From Actinomycetes bacterium (GTDB taxonomy: Bacteria > Actinomycetota > Actinomycetes > Nanopelagicales > Nanopelagicaceae): a DNA stretch of 5,119 nt. The translations under genes were made by a program, and so were the position numbers. Positions within the stretch are counted from its first letter, which is position 1; every line of letters begins with the position of its first letter. The stretch covers positions 1 to 5,119 of the forward strand of contig BJFZ01000081.1 of the NCBI GenBank assembly GCA_014190175.1. The letters are read 5' to 3'. The notes below the pieces were generated by a model. It saw only the letters and a list, made by a program, of their open reading frames with translations. It did no database searches and was not told the DNA's origin. Shown one piece after another: positions 1 through 5,119 of the stretch.

Positions 1-1021
1 AAGTACCGGTTGAACGAAGATCTTCACATGCGCGAACTACACGAGCGGCCATCCCTGCCTCTGCTTGTTTGCCCCAGGCTCGTGGGTCGTACATTTTTTT
101 ATTTCCAACTTCCCCATCAATTCGAAGTACGCCATCGTAATTTTTCATCACATGATCGACGATTGGCCTGGTAAATGCATATTGAGTATCAGTGTCAATA
201 TTCATTTTCACTACACCATAATCAAGTGCTTCACGGATTTCACTTAATAAAGATCCAGATCCACCATGAAAAACTAAATCAAATGGTTTAGATCCTGCGG
301 CTAAACCTTTTTTAGCTACTACAGCATCTTGAAGTGTCTTTAAAATCTTTGGTTGTAACACAACATTTCCAGGCTTATACACGCCATGAACATTTCCAAA
401 TGTTGCGGCTAGTAAATATCTTCCGCGCTCACCTAATCCAAGAGTTTCAACTGTTAATAATGCATCTTCTGGCTGTGAATAAAGTTTTGCATCATGTTTT
501 GCTTCGATGCCATCCTCTTCGCCACCAACTACGCCAATTTCTAATTCAAGAATTGTTTTTGCTGCGACAGATTTGTCGAGCATCTCGTCTGCTATCTTCA
601 TATTTTCACTCAAAGAAACAGCGGAGCCATCCCACATATGTGATTGAAATAACGGCGCCTTGCCTGATTTGATTCTTTCAATTCCAAAATCAAGCAATGG
701 GCGCATAAATCCATCAAGTTTTTCGGCTGGGCAATGATCCGTATGCAACGCAATATTTACTGGATAATTTTTCGCAACTATGTGCGCAAACTCGGCGAGC
801 GCGACTGCTCCGTCAACCATATGTTTTACAGTTGAGCCAGATGCGTACTCGGCACCACCCCAGGAGAATTGAATAATTCCATCTGATTTAGCTTCGACAA
901 ATCCACGAAGCGCTGCAATTAGTGTTTGAGATGAAGATACGTTAATTGCCGGGTATGCGAATGCACCTGATTTTGCGCGATCTAACATTTGGTTATAAAT
1001 CTCAGGACTGGCTATTGGCAT
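1..1021 (-). CDS. fba: Class II fructose-bisphosphate aldolase, 3' end cut by window edge
   Basis: This is the zinc-dependent glycolytic and gluconeogenic enzyme that interconverts fructose 1,6-bisphosphate with dihydroxyacetone phosphate and glyceraldehyde 3-phosphate in the cytoplasm. 340 codons are visible with no stop. Class IIA aldolases are about 340-360 residues and the visible end (EDLRSTGT) looks like the usual C-terminus, so only a few residues should be missing. Landmarks: LHTDHC at 92-97 with catalytic Asp95 and zinc ligand His96; the GGEEDG loop at 166-171; zinc ligand His212 in NVHGVY; zinc ligand His252 in the phosphate-binding FHGGSGS; and NIDTDTQYAF at 274-283. The ATG at 1019-1021 follows a strong GAGGAG ribosome binding site, which fixes the start. 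It is divergent from the DedA gene; from memory, the same fba/dedA divergent pair occurs in Mycobacterium tuberculosis (Rv0363c/Rv0364). Identity is very secure. Confidence 0.97.
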   Translation of the reverse strand, partial: MPIASPEIYNQMLDRAKSGAFAYPAINVSSSQTLIAALRGFVEAKSDGIIQFSWGGAEYASGSTVKHMVDGAVALAEFAHIVAKNYPVNIALHTDHCPAEKLDGFMRPLLDFGIERIKSGKAPLFQSHMWDGSAVSLSENMKIADEMLDKSVAAKTILELEIGVVGGEEDGIEAKHDAKLYSQPEDALLTVETLGLGERGRYLLAATFGNVHGVYKPGNVVLQPKILKTLQDAVVAKKGLAAGSKPFDLVFHGGSGSLLSEIREALDYGVVKMNIDTDTQYAFTRPIVDHVMKNYDGVLRIDGEVGNKKMYDPRAWGKQAEAGMAARVVRACEDLRSTGT

Positions 1022-1026
1022 TTTCA

Positions 1027-1032
1027 CTCCTC
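1027..1032 (-). promoter_or_regulatory. Ribosome binding site of fba
   Basis: The minus strand reads GAGGAG, then five bases, then the ATG at 1021. This is close to the ideal Shine-Dalgarno match and spacing, and it is the strongest ribosome binding site seen in the window. It shows that fba has a leadered mRNA, in contrast to the divergent DedA gene. I could not pick a convincing -35/-10 pair for fba in the region between the two genes. Confidence 0.8.
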
Positions 1033-1075
1033 GGTCTTCACAACTCATTTAGTAAAGGTGTAATTCTGGGCTAAT

Positions 1076-1092
1076 TTCTAGAGTTGCTAGAA
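1076..1092. repeat. Perfect inverted repeat TTCTAG-N5-CTAGAA, possible operator
   Basis: Two 6-base arms are exact reverse complements (1076-1081 and 1087-1092) around a 5-base centre, inside the 145-bp region between fba and the DedA gene. The repeat lies 54 bases upstream of the fba ATG and 74 bases upstream of the DedA ATG, a plausible place for a dimeric regulator controlling either gene. It is not followed by a T-run, so it does not look like a terminator. It does not match the HspR (HAIR) or CIRCE consensus. A 6-bp palindrome can arise by chance, so the functional reading is only a suggestion. Confidence 0.3.
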
Positions 1093-1129
1093 GTATGACC
1101 CGAGGCTTACGCCCCATCTTTTCACACCT

Positions 1130-1160
1130 TTGACTCTGGCGATAATTAACGCGCTAATCT
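1130..1160 (+). promoter_or_regulatory. Candidate promoter for a leaderless DedA transcript
   Basis: A -35-like TTGACT lies at 1130-1135 and a -10-like TAATCT at 1155-1160, with a 19-base spacer. TAATCT fits the actinobacterial TANNNT -10 pattern. Counting from this hexamer, position +1 falls exactly on the A of the DedA ATG at 1167. There is no Shine-Dalgarno match upstream of that ATG, as expected for a leaderless mRNA, a common arrangement in Actinobacteria. A competing -10-like GATAAT at 1141-1146 would start transcription near 1153 and still leave no ribosome binding site. The spacer is slightly long, so the call is moderate. Confidence 0.5.
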
Positions 1161-1166
1161 CAACCC

Positions 1167-1793
1167 ATGGGAATCTTCGACCCGCAACAGATCATTTCTA
1201 CCCTAGGCCTATTAGGGGTTTTAGGCGCACTTTTCGTTGAGACCGGCTTACTTATCGGCTTGGTCCTCCCAGGTGATTCTCTGCTTTTCGTCGCTGGGAT
1301 TGCCGCCTCGGGTTCGGCTCTTAGCGCAGTGGGTGTCCAGTTATCCCTTCCATTGCTGCTCCTATTCGCACCAGTTGCAGCTTTTTTAGGAACTCAAACC
1401 GGTTTCCTTATTGGCAGAGGCTATGGCAGAGGCTTATTTAATCGTCCAGATGGAAAAATTTTTACCGCTGCAAAAGTTCATCACGCTGAAGAGTGGTTAC
1501 ATAAATATGGTCCATTTAAAGCGATGCTGCTTGGCAGATTTATCCCGATCGTGCGCACATTAATGCCGCCACTATATGGAATGTTAAATCTAAATACTAA
1601 GAGATTTACATTGTTGAATCTCATTAGTTCGATTCTGTGGACTGATGGAGTTTTGTTGCTTGGTTATATTTTAGGTGAAAGAGTTAAAGGTTCAGTTGAT
1701 AAATACTTGTTGCCCATAATTGGTTTAGTAATTGTTGTAAGTTTTATTCCAATTGCAATCGAAATTATCAAAGCTAGAAAGAAATCTAGTTAA
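1167..1793 (+). CDS. DedA-family integral membrane protein
   Basis: This 208-residue protein belongs to the DedA (SNARE-associated/VTT) family of inner-membrane proteins. Bacterial members are linked to lipid-carrier transport and membrane homeostasis; the substrate here is unknown. Visible family marks: ETGLLIGLVLPGDSLL at 25-40, with Glu25 and Asp37 in the first re-entrant/membrane region, and GRFIPIVRT at 123-131, with Arg124 and Arg130. These four match the acidic and basic residues known to be essential in E. coli YqjA/YghB. Long hydrophobic stretches lie near 10-47, 58-83, 149-170 and 181-201, and the tail KARKKSS is basic. One deviation: the usual Gly-Asp before the GY.IGR segment reads GTQTGFLIGR. 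An in-frame TAA at 1155 makes the ATG at 1167 the first possible start. The last 8 bases overlap the end of convergent pyrE. GC content falls sharply along the gene. Confidence 0.93.
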   Translation: MGIFDPQQIISTLGLLGVLGALFVETGLLIGLVLPGDSLLFVAGIAASGSALSAVGVQLSLPLLLLFAPVAAFLGTQTGFLIGRGYGRGLFNRPDGKIFTAAKVHHAEEWLHKYGPFKAMLLGRFIPIVRTLMPPLYGMLNLNTKRFTLLNLISSILWTDGVLLLGYILGERVKGSVDKYLLPIIGLVIVVSFIPIAIEIIKARKKSS

Positions 1794-2322
1794 GACCTAA
1801 CTCGCTTAATGTATACGCAGTCAAGTATTTAAGATTAGCACCACTAACTTTTGGTCCAGCGCCACGATCAACAATTACTGCAACAGCAACAACAATCGCA
1901 CCCGCTTCTTTTAATGCTTCAACCGCAGTTAACACTGAGTCGCCAGTTGTAGAAGTATCTTCAACCGCAAGTACTCGACGTCCCTTTACATCAGGGCCTT
2001 CAATTCTGCGCTGTAAACCATGTTGTTTCTCAGCCTTGCGAACTACAAAAGCATCTAACTGGCGGCCGCGTTTTGCAGCCGCGTGCAACATCGCTGCTGC
2101 AACAGGATCTGCCCCAAGTGTCAATCCACCAACCGCGTCAAAATCTAGATCAGCAGTTAAATCAAGCATCACCTCACCAACTAATGGTGCTGCAACTGCG
2201 TCAAGTGTTACTCGACGGAGATCTACATAGTAATTCGCTTCTTTACCTGAGGAAAGAATTACTTTTCCGTGGACAACTGCTTTGTTTTTAATTTCAGCTA
2301 ATAACCCATCGCGTGAATTCAT
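1786..2322 (-). CDS. pyrE: Orotate phosphoribosyltransferase
   Basis: This enzyme catalyses the fifth step of de novo pyrimidine synthesis, joining orotate to PRPP to give orotidine 5'-monophosphate. The 178-residue product has the family layout: an N-terminal substrate region with LSSGKEANYYVDLRR at 23-37, a GGLTLGADP phosphate-contact loop at 65-73, the mobile catalytic loop with Arg95, Lys96, Lys99 and His101, and the PRPP-binding motif VLAVEDTSTTGDS at 117-129. The Asp-Thr-Ser-Thr-Thr-Gly form is what actinobacterial PyrE proteins show. It begins 9 bases after the hspR stop on the same strand, so it probably sits at the end of the dnaK-grpE-dnaJ-hspR transcript. Its stop overlaps the end of the convergent DedA gene. 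The length is typical for bacterial PyrE in this phylum. Confidence 0.96.
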   Translation of the reverse strand: MNSRDGLLAEIKNKAVVHGKVILSSGKEANYYVDLRRVTLDAVAAPLVGEVMLDLTADLDFDAVGGLTLGADPVAAAMLHAAAKRGRQLDAFVVRKAEKQHGLQRRIEGPDVKGRRVLAVEDTSTTGDSVLTAVEALKEAGAIVVAVAVIVDRGAGPKVSGANLKYLTAYTLSELGLN

Positions 2323-2328
2323 GGGGTA

Positions 2329-2334
2329 ATCCTA
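2329..2334 (-). promoter_or_regulatory. pyrE start signal: SD-like AGGA overlapping a -10-like TAGGAT
   Basis: The minus strand reads TAGGAT, six bases, then the pyrE ATG. The first three bases are the hspR stop codon. AGGA (2330-2333) sits 7 bases from the ATG and can act as a short Shine-Dalgarno site on a read-through transcript, giving stop-coupled translation. The same hexamer also fits the TANNNT -10 pattern at the exact distance that would start transcription on the ATG. No good -35 is visible 17-19 bases upstream. The ribosome-binding reading is the safer one. Confidence 0.5.
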
Positions 2335-2724
2335 TTTATTTTCATCACTCCAAATGACCATGTTCTGTTTTTCACGTATGGCAAGCCCCTTAGGGGGATT
2401 AGCCACCAGCAGCGCATCAACCTCGACTCGTAACTGAGCGACCTCATCACCAAGTTGTGAAACGGTAGCTTCAAGTTCCATAATCTTTGAAATACCCGCA
2501 AGATTTATCCCATTGCTCGCCAATTTTTGAATATTACGTAAAACCAAAATGTCACGAAGTGAGTATCTCCGGCCACGACCGGCTGCGCGCCCAGGTGAAA
2601 CTAAACCAAGTCGGTCGTATTGCCGCAAAGTTTGGGGATGCATTCCGGCAAGTTCAGCCGCAATTGAAATCACATAAACCGGAAGCTCTTCGCTAACTCC
2701 CTCGACCTCTGGTTGATCGCTCAT
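2332..2724 (-). CDS. hspR: HspR, MerR-family heat-shock repressor
   Basis: In Actinobacteria HspR represses the dnaK operon by binding HAIR operators, with DnaK as co-repressor, so that chaperone titration during heat stress releases repression. The 130-residue protein has a MerR-type helix-turn-helix at about 18-40 (VISIAAELAGMHPQTLRQYDRLGLV), an arginine-rich wing GRGRRYS at 49-55, and the following RDILVLRNIQKLASNGINLAGISKIMELE segment typical of the family. A heptad-like helix at about 83-112 is probably the dimer coiled coil. There is no cysteine sensor. The ATG overlaps the dnaJ stop as ATGA, and a weak AAGG lies 10 bases upstream, so translation probably depends on coupling to dnaJ. 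The operator is expected upstream of dnaK, beyond the right edge. Length matches known HspR proteins (about 125-150 residues). Confidence 0.95.
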   Translation of the reverse strand: MSDQPEVEGVSEELPVYVISIAAELAGMHPQTLRQYDRLGLVSPGRAAGRGRRYSLRDILVLRNIQKLASNGINLAGISKIMELEATVSQLGDEVAQLRVEVDALLVANPPKGLAIREKQNMVIWSDENK

Positions 2725-3614
2725 GAGCGGGCCGCCTTAATTAAATCAACTCTTGGATCCGCGCCTTTTGTGGCAGCTGCGTAATCTTCAAGTGCGGCTT
2801 TTGCTTTTCCATCAATACGTTGCGGAACAGTGATCTCAATAGTTACTAACAAATCTCCAGCAGTTCCCTCTTTACGAGCAACTCCGCGACCTTTTACGCG
2901 CAAAGTTTTTCCATTCGCACTCCCAGCAGGTAAACGAAGTGTTACTTCTTCTCCATTTAGAGTTGGAACATTCACATCGCCACCTAATGCTGCCTCTGTG
3001 AAAGTTACTGGCAATGTAATTAATAAGTTGTCATCACGTCTAGAAAAAATCGGATGCCCTTGCACATTTACCGTAATAAATAAATCTCCAGCGCCAGCCT
3101 CACCTGGTATTCCTTTACCTCTTACCCGAATCCGTGCCCCGTCAGTTATTCCGGCAGGAACACGTGCTGTGACTGGACCACTTTGAGTTGAAAATGAAAG
3201 GGTGGTGCCAGCTATTGATTCGCGAAAAGAGATTGTGGCGTTTGCTTGTAAATCTTGACCACGTCGCGGTCCACGTCTCTGATTTGCACCAAAGAGATTT
3301 CCAAAAATATCGCCAAGGTCACCAAAACCTCCAGCGTTAAAGTCCCCGGCATATCCAGCACCAGGGATTCCACCTTGTTGAAACAAAGATCGTGCTTGAT
3401 CATATTCAGCACGTTTCTTATCGTCGGAGAGAATGTCATAAGCCTCAGAAACCGCTTTAAATCTCTCCTCTAAAGTTTTATCGCCTTTAGTTTTATCTGG
3501 ATGAAACTCTCGAGCTTTTTTGCGGTACTCCGATTTAATTGTTGCAGCATCCGCTTTTTTGTCCACGCCAAGGATCGAATAAAAGTCTTTCTCGTAAAGA
3601 TCTTTGGCGGCCAC
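2721..3614 (-). CDS. dnaJ: DnaJ (Hsp40) co-chaperone lacking the zinc-finger domain
   Basis: DnaJ delivers unfolded proteins to DnaK and stimulates its ATPase. The 297-residue product has a J-domain at about 10-73 with the essential HPD at 38-40, a Gly/Phe-rich linker at about 80-110, and two beta-barrel client-binding domains from about 117 to 265 with a dimerisation tail after that. The CXXCXGXG zinc-finger repeats are absent and the protein has no cysteine, so it is a class B DnaJ. Where the zinc domain should be, near residues 142-146, the sequence passes straight from the first barrel strands to VPAGITDGARIRVRGKG. The remainder resembles actinobacterial DnaJ1, which is usually near 390 residues. 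The start is GTG at 3612-3614, directly preceded by an in-frame TAA. Only a weak purine-rich match lies upstream, 14 bases after the grpE stop, suggesting re-initiation after grpE. Confidence 0.95.
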   Translation of the reverse strand: MAAKDLYEKDFYSILGVDKKADAATIKSEYRKKAREFHPDKTKGDKTLEERFKAVSEAYDILSDDKKRAEYDQARSLFQQGGIPGAGYAGDFNAGGFGDLGDIFGNLFGANQRRGPRRGQDLQANATISFRESIAGTTLSFSTQSGPVTARVPAGITDGARIRVRGKGIPGEAGAGDLFITVNVQGHPIFSRRDDNLLITLPVTFTEAALGGDVNVPTLNGEEVTLRLPAGSANGKTLRVKGRGVARKEGTAGDLLVTIEITVPQRIDGKAKAALEDYAAATKGADPRVDLIKAARS

Positions 3615-3628
3615 TTAAATCTGCTCGA

Positions 3629-4129
3629 CTATTCTGGATCTGTCACGGTTACGCGCGCAGGGCGTAGTACGCGCTCTTTATATTTGTAACCCTTTTGCAA
3701 AATTTCTGTTGCAGTTACTTCGCTAACCTCACTAGAAGTTAAATGCATTAAGGCTTCGTGAATTTGTGGATCAAATGGAGTACCGGCTTCACCAAATTTA
3801 ACTAAACCAATTTTTGTCACAGCATTCTCAATCTGATCTGCTACAGATTTAAAGCCACCTTCTAATTCTCCATGTGTCCGCGCGCGATCTAAATCATCAA
3901 GAATTGGCAGTAATTCATTTAGTACCGATGCGACAGCCAACTCATACGACAGAGACCTATCGCGATCTACGCGTTTTCGGTAATTTGAATAATCTGCTTG
4001 TAAGCGTTGCAGATCCTCAGTCAGTATCTCTTCAGCACTTTGAGTGCTTTCTTGAGTTTGTGGTTGAGAATCAGCGGAGTCGACATTTTCATCGACTCCA
4101 CTTTCATCAGTTACTACTGAATCACTCAT
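3629..4129 (-). CDS. grpE: GrpE nucleotide exchange factor for DnaK
   Basis: GrpE dimers release ADP from DnaK and so reset the Hsp70 cycle. The 166-residue protein starts with an acidic, Ser/Gln-rich and probably disordered tail (1-32). A long helix/coiled coil follows at about 33-85, including [19 protein letters not shown] at 40-58 and [14 protein letters not shown] at 70-83. The C-terminal beta-wing (about 108-163) carries the family signature [12 protein letters not shown] at 119-130 and [16 protein letters not shown] at 147-162. Its ATG overlaps the dnaK stop as ATGA, so it is probably translationally coupled to dnaK. A purine run lies only one base before the ATG, too close to be a normal ribosome binding site. 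dnaJ follows after 14 bases. Confidence 0.96.
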   Translation of the reverse strand: MSDSVVTDESGVDENVDSADSQPQTQESTQSAEEILTEDLQRLQADYSNYRKRVDRDRSLSYELAVASVLNELLPILDDLDRARTHGELEGGFKSVADQIENAVTKIGLVKFGEAGTPFDPQIHEALMHLTSSEVSEVTATEILQKGYKYKERVLRPARVTVTDPE

Positions 4130-5119
4130 GCCTCTTCAACAATCTCAGCATCTTCAACACCATCATCAGCTTTTGGCGCTTCCGCAGCAGTTGCTGCATA
4201 CATCGCCGCACCTAATGTCTGGCTAATTGCAGCGACTTTCTCAGTTTCAGTTTTGATAGCTGCTGTGTCGTTTCCTTCTAATACTTTCTTCAGGTCAACT
4301 AGCGCGGCCTCAACTTCAACTTTCTTTTCTGCTAATTCACCTTCTGCAAATTTATCTGCGTTATCGGCGATAAATTTTTCAGTTTGATAGACAAGTGAAT
4401 CTCCGGCATTGCGTACTTCTGCTTCCTCACGACGAGTGCGATCCTCTTCTGCGTGTGATTCTGCTTCACGCATCATTCGATCAATATCATCTTTAGAAAG
4501 TGCAGATCCACCGGTGATTGTCATCCGCTGTTCTTTGCCGGTGCCAAGATCTTTCGCCGATACATGCACGATTCCGTTGGCGTCAATATCAAAAGTAACT
4601 TCAATCTGTGGAACTCCACGTGGTGCTGGTGGAAGTCCGGTTAGTTCAAACATCCCAAGTTTCTTGTTGTAAGCAGCCATTTCGCGCTCGCCTTGAAAAA
4701 CTTGAATCTGTACAGCTGGTTGATTGTCATCAGCAGTTGTGAAGATTTCACTTCGCTTAGTTGGGATAGTTGTATTACGTTCAATCAACTTGGTCATAAT
4801 TCCGCCCTTGGTTTCAATTCCAAGAGATAGTGGAGTTACATCAAGCAGTAATACATCTTTAACTTCACCTTTAAGAACACCAGCTTGCAACGCTGCGCCA
4901 ACGGCTACAACCTCATCTGGGTTTACACCTTTATTTGGTTCGCGGCCGCCAGTTAATTCTTTAACTAAATCAACAACTGCTGGCATACGAGTCGAACCAC
5001 CAACAAGAACAACATGGTCGATCTGTGCGATTGGGATTCCAGCATCTTTTAATACTGCTTGAAATGGAACTTTACAGCGATTTAGTAAGTCAGCGGTAAG
5101 CGTTTGAAACTGTGCCCGA
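4126..5119 (-). CDS. dnaK: DnaK (Hsp70) chaperone, C-terminal part, 5' end outside window
   Basis: The reading frame is open to the right edge; 330 complete C-terminal codons are visible of an expected 610-640. In order they show the end of the ATPase domain with the third Hsp70 signature [13 protein letters not shown] (4975-5013), the hydrophobic interdomain linker DVLLLDV (about 4837-4857), and the substrate-binding beta domain with [36 protein letters not shown] and the [21 protein letters not shown] segment. An alpha-helical lid with many charged residues follows, then a short acidic tail ending EDAEIVEEA. This tail keeps the conserved DAE core and is compact. DnaK is the ATP-driven folding chaperone that works with the downstream DnaJ and GrpE, and it is also the expected co-repressor of HspR. 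The stop overlaps the grpE ATG by 4 bases. Promoter, operator and start lie outside the window. Confidence 0.97.
   Translation of the reverse strand, partial: RAQFQTLTADLLNRCKVPFQAVLKDAGIPIAQIDHVVLVGGSTRMPAVVDLVKELTGGREPNKGVNPDEVVAVGAALQAGVLKGEVKDVLLLDVTPLSLGIETKGGIMTKLIERNTTIPTKRSEIFTTADDNQPAVQIQVFQGEREMAAYNKKLGMFELTGLPPAPRGVPQIEVTFDIDANGIVHVSAKDLGTGKEQRMTITGGSALSKDDIDRMMREAESHAEEDRTRREEAEVRNAGDSLVYQTEKFIADNADKFAEGELAEKKVEVEAALVDLKKVLEGNDTAAIKTETEKVAAISQTLGAAMYAATAAEAPKADDGVEDAEIVEEA

Noticed and set aside
334..672. 112-codon open frame on the plus strand
   Set aside because: It lies wholly antisense to fba, whose catalytic motifs are intact. The product is low-complexity, rich in Leu, His and Gln, and resembles no protein family I know.
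1022..1166. A specific -35/-10 promoter for fba
   Set aside because: Several AT-rich hexamers exist on the minus strand, such as CATACT, but none has a fitting -35 partner, so I did not call one.
1774..1789. CTAGA-N6-TCTAG inverted repeat across the dedA/pyrE stop region as a bidirectional terminator
   Set aside because: Five mostly A/T pairs with a six-base loop and no downstream T-tract on either strand; too weak to call.
2386..2396. CCCC-TTA-GGGG short palindrome near the end of hspR
   Set aside because: Only four base pairs with a three-base loop, no T-run on either strand, and fully explained by Pro-Pro-Lys-Gly codons. Not credible as a terminator.
2830..3186. 118-codon open frame on the plus strand
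   Set aside because: It is antisense to the well-conserved C-terminal domains of dnaJ. Its composition (Thr, Ser, Pro rich) is what the complement of that coding sequence gives, and no ribosome binding site supports it.
4034..4057. CTTGAGT-like elements and an AGCACT/AGTGCT hairpin within grpE, reminiscent of HspR (HAIR) half-sites
   Set aside because: The TTGAGT copies are in direct rather than inverted orientation. They arise from the repetitive Gln-Ser-Thr codons of the GrpE tail, and the full CTTGAGT-N7-ACTCAAG operator is not formed.
4984..4986. ATG as a possible start of a short dnaK-like gene
   Set aside because: The frame continues upstream without a stop to the window edge and encodes typical DnaK sequence, and this ATG is the Met inside the GGSTRMP signature. 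It is an internal methionine.
4409..5062. Two plus-strand open frames (4409-4672 and 4724-5062)
   Set aside because: Both are antisense to dnaK and explained by its codon composition; no recognisable domain.

Overview
The window looks like ordinary core chromosome from a member of the Actinobacteria (Actinomycetota). The gene order dnaK-grpE-dnaJ-hspR, with a MerR-type HspR as the last chaperone-linked gene, is the actinobacterial hallmark. The HspR, PyrE (VEDTSTTG motif), class II aldolase and DedA sequences also look actinobacterial. Base composition is well below the usual high-GC actinobacterial level, intergenic space is almost absent, and several genes overlap. This suggests a streamlined, low-GC lineage such as the freshwater acI group (Nanopelagicales, 'Ca. 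Planktophila'-like). That placement is inference from style and was not tested by a search.

Layout. Positions 1-1021 (minus) hold a class II fructose-bisphosphate aldolase gene, cut by the window edge just before its stop. Positions 1022-1166 are the only real intergenic region; it lies between divergent genes and holds the aldolase ribosome binding site, a perfect 6-bp-arm inverted repeat and a good candidate promoter for the next gene. Positions 1167-1793 (plus) encode a DedA-family membrane protein that appears to be translated from a leaderless mRNA. Its end overlaps by 8 bp the end of convergent pyrE (1786-2322, minus). Upstream of pyrE on the minus strand run hspR (2332-2724), dnaJ (2721-3614), grpE (3629-4129) and the C-terminal half of dnaK (4126-5119, cut by the right edge).

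Function. DnaK, DnaJ and GrpE form the ATP-driven Hsp70 folding cycle, and HspR is the expected repressor of that operon. Its operator would lie upstream of dnaK, outside this window. Two 4-bp ATGA overlaps (dnaK/grpE and dnaJ/hspR), a 14-nt gap (grpE/dnaJ) and a 9-nt gap (hspR/pyrE) argue for a single transcript that also carries pyrE, a pyrimidine-biosynthesis gene. A -10-like hexamer just before pyrE may give it a second, heat-shock-independent transcript.

Most notable points. The operon-encoded DnaJ lacks the whole cysteine-rich zinc-finger domain and has no cysteine at all, although the rest of it resembles actinobacterial DnaJ1. pyrE sits at the tail of the heat-shock operon. dedA has a likely leaderless promoter and a steep internal base-composition gradient. 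I found no mobile element, CRISPR array, RNA gene or clearly new system here, and no stretch over 300 bases lacks a gene.
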